Origin: Asanoa sp040654855
GTDB taxonomy: Bacteria; Actinomycetota; Actinomycetes; Mycobacteriales; Micromonosporaceae
Length of the DNA stretch: 64,000 bases
Assembly (NCBI RefSeq): GCF_040654855.1
Contig: NZ_JBFAIU010000007.1
Coordinates: 1 to 64,000, forward strand
Direction: 5' to 3'
The position numbers were made by a program, and so were the translations under genes. The notes beneath the pieces are model-generated. The model had not been told where the DNA came from, did no database searches, and saw only the letters and a program-made list of their open reading frames with translations. This document shows, in pieces, positions 1-9,532 of this stretch (positions within the stretch are counted from its first letter, which is position 1; every line of letters starts with the position of its first letter).

Positions 1-1
1 G

Positions 2-508
2 CAGCTCGTCGTCAGCTCGCTGCGGTCGGGCTTCTCGCTGACGCAGGCGCTGGACGCCGTGGTCCGCGACGGCTCGCCGGGCCCGCTCGTCGACGAGCTC
101 GGTCGCGCGCTCGGCGAGGTCCGGCTCGGCGCCGACCTGGCGGACGCGCTGGAGCGGGCCGCCGCGCGGGTCGACAACCAGGACCTCGGCTGGGCGGTGA
201 TCGCGATCCGGATCCAGCGCGAGACCGGTGGCAACCTCGCCGAGACGCTCGAGACCGCGGTGGACACGCTGCGGGAACGCGACCGCCTGCGCCGGCACGT
301 CCACGCCCTGTCGGCCGAGGGCCGGCTCTCGTCGTACATCCTGATCGGCCTGCCGTTCGTGCTCGCCGGGTGGATGTTCCTGATCCGGCGCGAGTACCTC
401 AGCGTCCTCTGGACCACGTTCCCCGGCCTGGTGATGCTGGTCGGGGCCGGGCTGCTGATGGTGCTCGGCGCGTTCTGGATGTCCCGCTGGCTGAAGGTCG
501 AGGTCTGA
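2..508 (+). CDS. tadB: TadB-like type II secretion F-family membrane protein (5' partial)
   Basis: The open frame enters from the left edge, so the N-terminus is missing; about 168 residues remain. The visible part is a T2SSF domain: it begins with QLVVSSLRSGFSLTQALDAV, typical of the helical domain of TadB/GspF inner-membrane platform proteins, and ends with two hydrophobic helices near the C-terminus (around YILIGLPFVLAGWMFLI and FPGLVMLVGAGLLMVLGAF). Proteins of this family form the membrane base of Tad/Flp pilus or type II-like secretion machines, working with an ATPase (TadA) presumably encoded to the left. It lies two bases upstream of the next gene, consistent with a tadB-tadC operon. 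The family assignment is firm; the pilus role is inferred. Confidence 0.85.
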   Translation, partial: QLVVSSLRSGFSLTQALDAVVRDGSPGPLVDELGRALGEVRLGADLADALERAAARVDNQDLGWAVIAIRIQRETGGNLAETLETAVDTLRERDRLRRHVHALSAEGRLSSYILIGLPFVLAGWMFLIRREYLSVLWTTFPGLVMLVGAGLLMVLGAFWMSRWLKVEV

Positions 509-510
509 GC

Positions 511-1410
511 ATGCTGCTGTTGATCGGTCTGGTCGCGATGGCCGGCGGGCTCGCGATCGCGGCGGTCGTGCTGGCCGCGGGGCCGAACGACGCGGTCGCG
601 CGCACGATCAAGACGGTCGACCAGGGGTACCGCGTCGCGGGCGCGGACACCGTGCCGGGCGCGGCGCGGCCCGGCGTGCTGCCCCGGCCGGCCTACGCCC
701 TCGGGCGCGCCGTGGGCCGGGGCGGGGTGTCCGCCTGGCTGACCCGGCGGCTGGACCAGGCGGGCAACCCGACCTGGCTCGGCGTCGAGACCGTGACCGC
801 GTACCAGGGACTGCTCGTGGTCGTCGGTGCTGTCGTCGGGCTGGGCCTCGCGGTGCTGGCGGCGGCGCCGGTGACCTGGCTCGTGTGGGCGGTGGTCGGC
901 GCGGCCGTGGGCTATGCGGCCCCGGCGCTGCTGGTGCTGCACCTCGCGCAGGAGCGGCAGGAGCTCGTGCGGCGCACGCTGCCGGACGTGCTGGACACCC
1001 TGGTGGTCACCGTCGAGGCGGGGCTCGGCTTCGAGGCCGCACTGGCCCAGGTGGTGCGCAACGGCCGCGGGCCCATGGTCGGCGAGTTCGCCCGGGTCCT
1101 GCACGAGATGCAGATCGGCCGGGCCCGGGTCGACGCCCTGCGCGAGATGGCCGCGCGGACGACCGTCACGGAGCTGCGGGCGTTCTCGTCGGCCGTCGTG
1201 CAGGCGACCACGCTGGGCATCCCGATGGGCAAGGTCCTGCGCGCGCAAGCGGCCGAGATGCGGCTGCGCCGCCGGCAGCGGGCCGAGGAGCTCGCGCAGA
1301 AAGTGCCGGTGAAGATCCTCTTCCCGATGGTCTTCTGCATCTTCCCGGCGCTGTTCGTGGTCGTGATCGGGCCGGCGATGGTCAAGATCCTGGAGGCGTT
1401 CCGTGGCTGA
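511..1410 (+). CDS. tadC: TadC-like type II secretion F-family membrane protein
   Basis: This 299-residue protein starts at ATG 511, two bases after the tadB stop. It has an N-terminal hydrophobic helix (residues about 1-25), a pair of helices at about 90-145, a T2SSF domain with LPDVLDTLVVTVEAGLGFE and LGIPMGKVLRAQAAEMR, and a C-terminal helix (KILFPMVFCIFPALFVVV). TadB and TadC are paired platform proteins of Tad/Flp pilus systems in actinobacteria. A longer in-frame extension back to 370 overlaps tadB and is rejected. The gene ends 13 bases before a convergent response-regulator gene. Pilin and prepilin peptidase genes are not in the window. Confidence 0.88.
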   Translation: MLLLIGLVAMAGGLAIAAVVLAAGPNDAVARTIKTVDQGYRVAGADTVPGAARPGVLPRPAYALGRAVGRGGVSAWLTRRLDQAGNPTWLGVETVTAYQGLLVVVGAVVGLGLAVLAAAPVTWLVWAVVGAAVGYAAPALLVLHLAQERQELVRRTLPDVLDTLVVTVEAGLGFEAALAQVVRNGRGPMVGEFARVLHEMQIGRARVDALREMAARTTVTELRAFSSAVVQATTLGIPMGKVLRAQAAEMRLRRRQRAEELAQKVPVKILFPMVFCIFPALFVVVIGPAMVKILEAFRG

Positions 1411-1423
1411 CGCGCGCGTCCGG

Positions 1424-2005
1424 TCAACCCGCCTGGGGCAGGTCACCGCCGCCGGTGGTCTTGGCGCGCACGCGGGCGACGTAGGTGCGCACGGTCGACT
1501 CGCCCACGCCGAGCCGCTTCGCCACGGCGGCCTGGCTGAGCCCGGCCCGGACCAGCTCGTAGACCTCGCGCTCGCGCGGGCTGAGCACCGCCGCCCGGTG
1601 GTGCCGCAGAGCCGCGTTCAGCGTGTGCGCCGAGTAGCTCACGCCGCCCGCGAGGCAGGCGCGGATGGCCGCCGCGACCTCGACGACACCGGCACCGCGG
1701 TCGACGTACGCCGCGACGCCGGCGGCCATCGCACGCTCCAGCAGCGCGTGCCGGGCCGGGCCGACGAGCAGCACCGGCAGGCGCGGCCGGGTGGTGCGCA
1801 GCTGCTGGGTGAGCGTGATCCCGTCGCCGTCGGGCAGCCGCAGGTCGACGGTCACGACGTCCGGGGCGAGCGTCGCGACGACCCGCCGGGCCTCGAGCGC
1901 GGACGCGGTGCGACCGGCGAGCTCGGTGTGGGCGAGGGTGGCGACGGCGCGGCTGATCGTGAGCTGGGTCGTCGCGTTGGCGTGGATCGCGAATACCGTC
2001 GCCAA
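1424..2005 (-). CDS. Atypical NarL/LuxR-type response regulator
   Basis: This is a 193-residue protein with an N-terminal receiver-like domain and a C-terminal LuxR HTH (LSPREREVYELVRAGLSQ followed by AAVAKRLGVGESTVRTYVAR). The start is TTG 2005, preceded by GGAG at seven bases. The receiver keeps a phosphoacceptor-like Asp in VDLRLPDGDG. It lacks the usual N-terminal acidic pair (VFAIHANATTQ instead of a DD motif), and the conserved Lys after beta-5 is replaced (AAYVDRGAG where family members have LLKDA). Signalling without phosphorylation is therefore likely but inferred. It is divergent from the Ser/Thr kinase and convergent with tadC; no partner histidine kinase is adjacent. Confidence 0.85.
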   Translation of the reverse strand: MATVFAIHANATTQLTISRAVATLAHTELAGRTASALEARRVVATLAPDVVTVDLRLPDGDGITLTQQLRTTRPRLPVLLVGPARHALLERAMAAGVAAYVDRGAGVVEVAAAIRACLAGGVSYSAHTLNAALRHHRAAVLSPREREVYELVRAGLSQAAVAKRLGVGESTVRTYVARVRAKTTGGGDLPQAG

Positions 2006-2166
2006 TGCACCACTCCGATCCGGTCGGTCCCTTCCTTAGCCCCGTATGAAGTCCTGTCGACGGTACTTGACGCCGCCGTTCGTACGCCTATCGCAGGCTT
2101 AGGTGGTGGTTAGGTCTTGCTTAAATCGCCTGGGTGATCCATTGCGGACAGCGGGAGGGAGGGATT

Positions 2167-4251
2167 GTGGACGAGGGCACGCTGCTCGGCGCGCGGTACC
2201 GGCTGACGAGCCGGCTGGGCGCCGGGGGCATGGGCGTCGTGTGGCAGGCGTACGACCGCGTCCTCGACCGAGATGTCGCGATCAAGCTCCTCGCGCCGCA
2301 GTTCGCCCGGGACGCCGAGTTCCGCCGCCGGATCCTGGCCGAGGCGCGGGCCGCCGCGCGGCTCAGCCACCCGCACATCGCGAGCGTGTACGACTACGGC
2401 GAGAGCGACCGGCGGCCGTACGTGGTGATGGAGCTGCTGCACGGCCGATCGCTGGAGCAGCGGCTCAAGCGGGGCGCGGTCGGCGTGGAGCCGGCGCTGC
2501 GGATCTGCGCGGAGGTGGCGTCCGCCCTGGCGGCCGCGCATGCCCGCGACGTGGTGCACCGCGACGTCAAGCCCGGCAACGTGATGCTGCCGGCCGGCGG
2601 CGCGAAGGTCGTCGACTTCGGACTCGCGGCGGTGGCGGGGGCGCACGACGTGATCGAGGGCGACCAGCTCCTCGGCACGCCCGCCTACCTCGCGCCGGAA
2701 CGGCTCGACGGCCGCCCGGTGGTCGCCGCCACCGACGTGTACGCGCTCGCCCTGCTGCTCTACCGCCTGCTCGCGGGCCGGTTGCCGTGGACCGCCGAGA
2801 CCAGCACCCAGATGCTCGAGGCACACATCTATCTGGAGCCCGCGCCGTTGCCGAACCTCCCCGGCGTGCCGCCGGTCGTCCGCGACCTGCTCCAACGCTG
2901 CCTGCGCAAGGAACCCGACGACCGCCCCGTGAGCCGCGAGGTGACCGTCACGCTGGCCCGGGCGGCGGGCGTGCGGGTCCCGCTGGACGGACTCGAGGAG
3001 CCCGAGGACGACGGCGAGGAGCCGGGGCCGGAACCGGCCGCCGGCTCCCGGACGACCGCCGACCGCCGCCTGCCAACCCGCGGTGCGCCGCGGACGGGCC
3101 GGGAGCCGTTCGCGGCCCGGGTCGGCACCGACCTCGACATGTCGCTCGACCACGTCAGCCTGCGCCGGCAGGCGAGCGCGATGCTGCGCGGTACGGTCGG
3201 GTTCGACCTGGCGATCTGGGCGGTGCTCGACCCGGCGACGCTGATGTGGGCGGCGTGCGTCGTCGACGGTGGACCGCACGACCACTCGCTGGAACGGGAG
3301 CTGTTCGCCAACGAGTACGGGCAGGACGACGTGCTGCGGCTCGTCGACCTGGCCGGTGACCAGCGGATCGGCACGCTGGACGACGCCACCCGTGGCGATC
3401 CGGAACTGAGTCCCCGGTTCCGGTCCGTCCTGCGGCCGCGCGGGTTCACCGACGAGCTGCGCCAGTCGTTCCACGACGCCGACGGGACGTGGGGCGCGCT
3501 GCTCGCCTACCGGGCCGGTGGCCGGTTCTCGGCCGAGGACGTCGCCCAGCTCGCGCCGGCCGGGCGGCTGCTCGGAGCGGCGCTGCACAACGCCCTCGCG
3601 CGGGGAAACGCGGCCACCTCGCCGCAGGCCGAGCCGCCCCGACCGGCGCCACCGCCGCAGCCGCCCCGGGTCGCCCGGTTCCGCCTGCCCAGGCAGCGCC
3701 GCGCCCGCCCCGACCTGGCGCCCGCGCCCGTCTCACCGGCGACGCCCGAGGCACCGGACTCCGAGTCGGGCCGCCTGGTGCTGGCCGCGGACGGTCGCCT
3801 GCTCGACGTGACCGCGTCCGCCCGCGGTGTCCTCGACGCCGTGGAGCTGGACCGGGTCGGCAGCGCGGTCGCGAAGGGCCGCCGCACCGGCCTCATCGAC
3901 ACCTCCGGCGGCCTGCGGTTCGACGGCCGCTGGTTGGCCTTCCACGCCGTCGACCTGGAGAGCGCGATCGCCGTGACCGTGGGCCGGATCCGCCCGCACG
4001 AGATCAGCGCGTTCGTCGTCCGGGCGCGTGGCCTGCAGCGCTGGCACGGCAGGCTGCTCGGCGCGGTCGCCCGCGGCCGCAACACCCGCCAGATCGCCCG
4101 CGAGCTGAGCCTGTCCGTGTACGCGGTCGAGGACGGCCTGACCGAGCTGCTCACCGCGTTCCGCGCGGGGAGCCGGGCCGAGCTGCTGTCGAGCCTGTTC
4201 TTCGACCACTACGTGCCGTTCCACGCCTCGGACGTCATCCTCTCGGGTTGA
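2167..4251 (+). CDS. Ser/Thr protein kinase fused to GAF-like and degenerate LuxR-type HTH domains
   Basis: The start is GTG 2167, just after a GGGAGG ribosome site; an ATG 33 bases earlier lacks one. The protein has 694 residues. Residues about 10-270 are a Hanks-type kinase: GAGGMGVV loop, VAIKLL lysine, HRDVKPGN near 131, DFG near 150 and APERL. An acidic/proline linker follows. Residues about 325-490 resemble the GAF-like domain of actinobacterial GAF-LuxR regulators. After a second Pro-rich linker comes a C-terminal region with an HTH-like segment near 632-675 (TRQIARELSLSVYAVEDGL). No transmembrane helix or PASTA repeat is visible, so it is probably cytosolic. The HTH lacks the usual ERE lead-in and may be degenerate. 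The architecture suggests a kinase joined to a transcription regulator; the function is inferred. Confidence 0.85.
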   Translation: MDEGTLLGARYRLTSRLGAGGMGVVWQAYDRVLDRDVAIKLLAPQFARDAEFRRRILAEARAAARLSHPHIASVYDYGESDRRPYVVMELLHGRSLEQRLKRGAVGVEPALRICAEVASALAAAHARDVVHRDVKPGNVMLPAGGAKVVDFGLAAVAGAHDVIEGDQLLGTPAYLAPERLDGRPVVAATDVYALALLLYRLLAGRLPWTAETSTQMLEAHIYLEPAPLPNLPGVPPVVRDLLQRCLRKEPDDRPVSREVTVTLARAAGVRVPLDGLEEPEDDGEEPGPEPAAGSRTTADRRLPTRGAPRTGREPFAARVGTDLDMSLDHVSLRRQASAMLRGTVGFDLAIWAVLDPATLMWAACVVDGGPHDHSLERELFANEYGQDDVLRLVDLAGDQRIGTLDDATRGDPELSPRFRSVLRPRGFTDELRQSFHDADGTWGALLAYRAGGRFSAEDVAQLAPAGRLLGAALHNALARGNAATSPQAEPPRPAPPPQPPRVARFRLPRQRRARPDLAPAPVSPATPEAPDSESGRLVLAADGRLLDVTASARGVLDAVELDRVGSAVAKGRRTGLIDTSGGLRFDGRWLAFHAVDLESAIAVTVGRIRPHEISAFVVRARGLQRWHGRLLGAVARGRNTRQIARELSLSVYAVEDGLTELLTAFRAGSRAELLSSLFFDHYVPFHASDVILSG

Positions 4252-4680
4252 CGACGGGAGTCGCGGCGACGGCCTCCCCGTCGTCGTCGGGGGCCGAGGT
4301 CTCGGTCGGCTCCGGCGACTCCGGTGCCTCCGCGGACGGCGTCGGTTCCGGTTCGGGCTCCGGCGACTCCTCCTGCGCCGGCGGGTCCCCGCCCTCCGCC
4401 GGCGGCGGATCCGCGGTCGGCTCGCCGGCCGGCGGCGCCGTGGCGCCCGTGGCCGGCCCGCCGCCGGCGGCCGGCCGGCCGGTGGGGGTCGAGGTGGCCC
4501 CGGCCGGGCCGCCGGTGACCGGCTGCTCCCCGCCGGTGCCGCCGGACGGGTCGACGCCGGTGGGCGGCTCCGCGCCGCTCGTCGTCGCTGGGTGGTCGGG
4601 CGGGTTGGCCTCGCCGGGCTGCTGAAGGAGGCCGCCAAGTCGGCCAGCAGGACCTCGTCGTCGTCGACGGCGTGCGTCAC
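4235..4680 (-). CDS. Probable frameshifted small Pro/Glu-rich protein downstream of the ABC permease
   Basis: Two adjoining frames look coding on the minus strand. From GTG 4680 (GAGAGGGG eight bases upstream), frame A reads MTHAVDDDEVLLADLAASF with G/C third positions throughout. It loses that character near 4620. The frame one base back then reads QQPGEANPPDHPATTSG and continues Pro/Gly/Thr-rich, then Glu/Pro-rich (SPEPEPEPTPSAEAPE), to a stop at 4235-4237 with about 95% G/C third positions. A -1 shift around 4612-4640 joins them into a protein of about 148 residues. It follows the permease closely, so it may be the third gene of that operon. The cause may be a real indel, a sequencing error or recoding. 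It overlaps the convergent kinase stop by 17 bases. No family is recognised. Confidence 0.4.
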
Positions 4681-4694
4681 CGCGGTTGCCCCTC

Positions 4695-5866
4695 TCATTC
4701 GTAGCGCAGCGCGTCGATCGGGCGCAGCCCCGCCGCGCGGTGGGCCGGGACGCTGCCGAAGAACAGTCCGATCGCGACGGACACGCCGAGCGCCAGTGCG
4801 ATCGAGCCCGGCACCACGGCGGGTTGCACCCCGGCGATGGTGAACCGGCTGCCGGCCAGCGCGACCAGCACACCCAGGCCGCCGCCGAGCAGGCTGAGCA
4901 TCGTCGCCTCGGCCAGGAACTGGGTCGCGATCGCGCCGCGCGGCGCGCCGAGCGCCTTGCGGATGCCGATCTCCCGGGTTCGTTCGGTGACTGTGACGAG
5001 CATGATGTTGGTGACCCCGAGCCCGCCGACGAGCAGCGAGATGCCGGCGACCGCGCCGAGCAGCGTGGTGAACGTCTGCGCGGTCTCCGACTGGGTCTCC
5101 AGGAGCTGGGCCGCGTTCTGGATCCGGTACGGGCTGGCGTCGCCGGTGGCCGGCAGCTTGGCGGCGAGGATCGCGTCGACCTGGGCCTGGGCCGCGTCGA
5201 CCCGCTCGGGGCCGGCGGCGCGGACCAGGATCGAGGTGATCGGGCCGTACCCGGTCAGCGTCTGCCGCACCGCGGTGACCGGCGCGATCGCGATGTCGTC
5301 GGCGTCGGTGAAGCCGGCGGCCGAGTTCCGCGGCGCGAGCACCCCGCTGACGGTGTAGAGGGCGCCGCCGACCGTGACCTCCCTGCCGACCGGGTCCGTG
5401 CCCGGGAACAGCTCGTCCGCGGCGGTCCGGCCGAGCACCACCACGCGCCGGGCGCGGGCCAGGTCGTCGGCGGTGAAGGCGGCGCCGCGGGCGACCGGGG
5501 TGTTGGCGGCGGCGAAGTACGCGGCGTCCGTGCCGACGAACTGCGGCACGGCGTGGTCCGTGCCGGCGTAGGTGACCGTCGTGGCGGCGCTGACCACCGG
5601 CGAGGCGGAGAGCACGTCCGGGGCGAGCACCGGATCGGCCAGCGCGGCGGCCAGCGGCATGGTCAGCACCCCGTTGCCCTGCACGGTCAGCGTGTTCGTG
5701 CCCAGCGCCTCGATCCGGGCGCTGACCTGGCGGGCCGACCCGGTGCCGACGGCGACCAGCAGGATCACCGCGGCGACCCCGATCAGGATGCCGAGCATGG
5801 TCAGCCCGGAGCGCAGCTTGTTGGCGGCGATGCCGCGCAGGGCGAAGCGGAGGGTCTCGCGGACGG

Positions 5867-5870
<4 letters not shown>
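4695..5870 (-). CDS. MacB-like ABC transporter permease (FtsX family)
   Basis: This 391-residue protein has the MacB topology: an N-terminal helix (MLGILIGVAAVILLVAVG, about residues 25-45), a roughly 220-residue periplasmic-type MacB_PCD domain, and three C-terminal helices forming the FtsX domain, with the signature TERTREIGIRKALGAPRGAI. It ends RPIDALRYE, typical of this family. Its start overlaps the stop of the ATPase gene by four bases (ATGA type), so the two form one translationally coupled transporter. In actinobacteria such pairs export peptides, antibiotics or lipoproteins; the substrate cannot be told from sequence. Confidence 0.92.
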
Positions 5871-6556
<686 letters not shown>

Positions 6557-6677
6557 GCGACCAGCGTCGCGGCCCGCGCCGGTCGGGACGACCGGGCCGG
6601 CCGGCCAACCGGTGGTGCGGTCAACCGCACCGCCGATCGGGTTTCCGGCTCCCTGCCGCTGGGCAACGGAGTCCGGC

Positions 6678-8009
6678 ATGACGTGGGTCGACTCGGTGCG
6701 CGATCGGGCGCGCGACACGCTGCGCACCGCCGGACGGCGGGGCAGCCCGCCGCCGTTCACGCCCGACCAGCGGCTGGCGCCGCCCGCACCGCCGGCGGTC
6801 GTGGTGGTCGACAACAAGGAGCCCACCGTCGACGACGGCATACCGCGCGGCGTCCGGGTCGCGGGCGCCTGGGCGTGGCGGATCGTCCTGTTCGTCGCGG
6901 CCGCGTACCTCCTGTTCCGGGTGATGGGACTCCTCCGGATCGTGCTCATCCCGGTGGTCGTCGCCATCCTGCTGGCGGCGCTGCTCGAACCGGTCGCCGC
7001 GGCGATGCGCCGGCGCGGGATGAACAAGTCGCTGGCCGCGGCGCTGGTGCTGTTCGGCGGCCTGATCGTGGTCTTCGGTGGGCTCAGCCTGATCGTCCAG
7101 ACCTTCATCTCCCAGTTCGACGACCTCTCCGACCAGGTCGGGCAGGGGATCGACGAGGTGCAGACCTGGCTCGCCAACAGCCCGCTGCACATCTCGCAGA
7201 GCCAGGTCAGCGAGGCGATCGAGCAACTGCAGAACCAGTTCATGGACAACCGGGACAGCCTCGCCACCGGCGCCCTGAGCACGGCGACGACGATCGGCGA
7301 GGTCGCCACCGGTTTCCTGCTCGTGCTCTTCACCCTCTTCTTCTACCTGCGCGACGGCGAGTCGATCTGGACGTTCCTGTGCCGGCTGCTGCCCCGGGGC
7401 GCGCGGGTGCCGGTGGCCCGGGCCGGCCACTACTCCTGGCACACCCTCGTCTCGTACGTCCGGGCGACGGTCCTGGTCGCGTTCATCGACGCGGTCGGCA
7501 TCGGGATCGGGCTCGCGGTGATGCGGATCCCCCTCGCCCTCCCGCTGGCGGCGCTGGTCTTCCTCGGCGCGTTCATCCCGGTGATCGGTGCCACCGTCAG
7601 CGGCGCGGTCGCGGTGCTCGTCGCGCTGGTCACCCAGGGGCCGATCAGCGCGCTGATCGTGCTGGCCATCGTGATCGGGGTGCAGCAGCTCGAAGGGCAC
7701 GTGCTGCAGCCGCTCATCATGGGTCGCGCGGTGGCGCTGCACCCGCTCGCCGTCATCCTGGCGATCGCGACCGGCGTCGTGGTCGGCGGCATCGTCGGTG
7801 GCCTGGTCGCGGTGCCGATCCTCGCGGTGGCCAACACGGCGGTGCGCTATCTCGCCGACCACCCGACCGGGGAGCCGACGCCGGACCGCGAGCCACCCGG
7901 CACCGAGCCCACCGACGACGACGAAGCCGACGAGGGCGACACGACCGCCGAGACGGCGGCCGTGCCCGACGTCGAGTCGTCGGTCGACCCGCCACCGGCC
8001 CGGGCCTGA
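6678..8009 (+). CDS. AI-2E family transporter (UPF0118 membrane protein)
   Basis: This 443-residue membrane protein starts at ATG 6678. After a cytosolic N-terminus of about 65 residues it has two helices (IVLFVAAAYLLFRVMGLLRI and LIPVVVAILLAALLEPV), another at about 115-140, a periplasmic-like helical segment, then several C-terminal helices with the family motif GVQQLEGHVLQPLIMGRAV. The last 60 residues are acidic and disordered (PTDDDEADEGD). The family is named for autoinducer-2 export, but many members act as Na+/H+ antiporters or are uncharacterised, so the substrate is open. It is divergent from the ABC exporter. Confidence 0.9.
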   Translation: MTWVDSVRDRARDTLRTAGRRGSPPPFTPDQRLAPPAPPAVVVVDNKEPTVDDGIPRGVRVAGAWAWRIVLFVAAAYLLFRVMGLLRIVLIPVVVAILLAALLEPVAAAMRRRGMNKSLAAALVLFGGLIVVFGGLSLIVQTFISQFDDLSDQVGQGIDEVQTWLANSPLHISQSQVSEAIEQLQNQFMDNRDSLATGALSTATTIGEVATGFLLVLFTLFFYLRDGESIWTFLCRLLPRGARVPVARAGHYSWHTLVSYVRATVLVAFIDAVGIGIGLAVMRIPLALPLAALVFLGAFIPVIGATVSGAVAVLVALVTQGPISALIVLAIVIGVQQLEGHVLQPLIMGRAVALHPLAVILAIATGVVVGGIVGGLVAVPILAVANTAVRYLADHPTGEPTPDREPPGTEPTDDDEADEGDTTAETAAVPDVESSVDPPPARA

Positions 8010-8013
8010 GCGG

Positions 8014-8661
8014 TCAGAGCGCCGCGATCGCCTCGTCGATCGGGGTGTCGCCGCCGGTCACCTCGAACTGGCGGCGCACGGCCAGGTTGCCGGTCACCAG
8101 CGCGGCGATCACGGCGGCGACGTCGGCGCGCGGGATGCTCGCGCGGCCCACCGTCTCGGCGACGGTGACCTTGCCGGTGCCGGGCTTGTCGGTGAACCCG
8201 TCCGGCCGCAGGATCGTCCAGTCGAGCTCGCTGCGGCGCACCGTGGCGTCGGCGGCGCTCTTGGCCTCCAGGTAGACCTCGAAGTCGTCGTCGAGGGTCG
8301 GATCGAACTCGTCGGCGCCGATGGCGGAGAGCAGCACGAACCGGCGCACGCCCGCAGCGGCCGCCGCGTCGGCGAGCAGGATCGCCGCGTCCCGGTCGAC
8401 CGTCCACTTGCGAGCGGGTCCGCTGCCCGGGCCGGCGCCCGCGGCGAACACGGCCGCGTCGGCGCCGGAGAGCACCGCGGCGACCGCGTCGCGGGACGCC
8501 TTCTCCAGGTCGAGCACGACGGGCTCGGCGCCGGACGCCGCCACCTCGTCGGCCTGCGCGGCGTTACGGATGATGCCGACCGGCGTGTGGCCGGCGTCCG
8601 CGAGCCGCCGGTTGAGCAACCGGGCCACCTGCCCGTGGCCGCCGGCGATGACGATCCTCAT
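8014..8661 (-). CDS. Atypical short-chain dehydrogenase, NAD(P)H-binding (YwnB/HSCARG-like)
   Basis: This 215-residue Rossmann protein begins MRIVIAGGHGQVARLL, a GxxGxxG nucleotide-binding motif at the very N-terminus, from ATG 8661. It continues with VLDLEKASRDAVAAVLSGAD and ILRPDGFTDKPGTGKV, typical of the NAD(P)-binding atypical SDR group (NAD_binding_10). A Tyr-x3-Lys like pair is present in DFEVYLEAKSAAD. Proteins of this group bind cofactor and reduce small substrates or act as redox sensors; the substrate is unknown. It is convergent with the AI-2E gene at a 4-base gap and lies just downstream of the AraC regulator on the same strand. Confidence 0.85.
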   Translation of the reverse strand: MRIVIAGGHGQVARLLNRRLADAGHTPVGIIRNAAQADEVAASGAEPVVLDLEKASRDAVAAVLSGADAAVFAAGAGPGSGPARKWTVDRDAAILLADAAAAAGVRRFVLLSAIGADEFDPTLDDDFEVYLEAKSAADATVRRSELDWTILRPDGFTDKPGTGKVTVAETVGRASIPRADVAAVIAALVTGNLAVRRQFEVTGGDTPIDEAIAAL

Positions 8662-8671
8662 ACCGGCGACG

Positions 8672-9469
8672 CTACCCCGGCGGCGGTGCGGCTCCGGGCT
8701 GGGCACGCGCGTAGCGGGCGGGCGGCTCGCCGACCACCGCCGTGAAGTCGCGGGTCAGGTGCGCCTGGTCGGCGTAGCCCAGGCGGGTGGCCAGGGCCCC
8801 GACGTCGAGCCCCCCGCCGTGCGCCGCGGCGGCGGCCGCCGCCTCGTGGAGCCGGTAGCGGCGGATCACCCACTTCGGTCCGACTCCGACGTGGTCGGCG
8901 AAGAGCCGCTGCATGCTCCGCGCGCCGATGCCGAACGCGGCGACGAGCTGGTCCACGCGGGTGACGGTGCTGTCCGCGGCGGCGCGCGCGGCGATCGCCT
9001 CGACGGTCAGCGCGGCGGGGTCGGGCCGGGCCGGTGCGCGCCCGCCGAGGAAGCCGTCCAGCAGGGCGGCGGCGCCCGCGTCGTCGGCCGCCAGCACCGC
9101 GTCCGGGTCGAGGCCGGTGCCGAACACCTCGTCGACCCGCAGGACGCGGTCGGTGATCGTCGCGACCGGCGCGCCGAGGAAGGGCCGGAAGCCGGTGGGC
9201 CGGAACCGCACCCCGAACACCCGCCCGGTGCCGGTCAGCACCTCGGTGAAGCGGCCGCGGGGCACACCGGTGACCCGGCAACGCCCGGGCAGGAAGGTCA
9301 GGTTCACCGCGGGGTACGGCAGCACGTGCTGCTCGTGCGCCGGCTTCCCGCGCAGGTCCCAGTGGATGATCCAGTAATGCGCGACGTACGGCGCGAGGAC
9401 CTCGGCCGGCGGCCTGGTGCTGAACCGGAACGCCCGGTGCGCCCGGTCGGCGTGCAGGATCCCCGACAT
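8672..9469 (-). CDS. AraC-family transcriptional regulator
   Basis: This 265-residue protein has an N-terminal domain of the kind found in actinobacterial AraC regulators (PYVAHYWIIHWDL and GVRFRPTGFRPFLG; DUF6597-like). The C-terminal AraC double HTH runs from about residue 170 to 255: IGARSMQRLFADHVGVGPKW, then LATRLGYADQAHLTRDF and VGEPPARYAR. It sits 10 bases upstream of the NAD(P)-binding protein and is divergent from the TIGR03086 protein, so it may control either; the target is inferred from position only. Confidence 0.9.
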   Translation of the reverse strand: MSGILHADRAHRAFRFSTRPPAEVLAPYVAHYWIIHWDLRGKPAHEQHVLPYPAVNLTFLPGRCRVTGVPRGRFTEVLTGTGRVFGVRFRPTGFRPFLGAPVATITDRVLRVDEVFGTGLDPDAVLAADDAGAAALLDGFLGGRAPARPDPAALTVEAIAARAAADSTVTRVDQLVAAFGIGARSMQRLFADHVGVGPKWVIRRYRLHEAAAAAAAHGGGLDVGALATRLGYADQAHLTRDFTAVVGEPPARYARAQPGAAPPPG

Positions 9470-9532
9470 CGACCCAGCGTATGTCGCGTTTGTTCAAGCG
9501 GTCCGCGCGCCCGCCCGCCTAGCGTGACCCGT

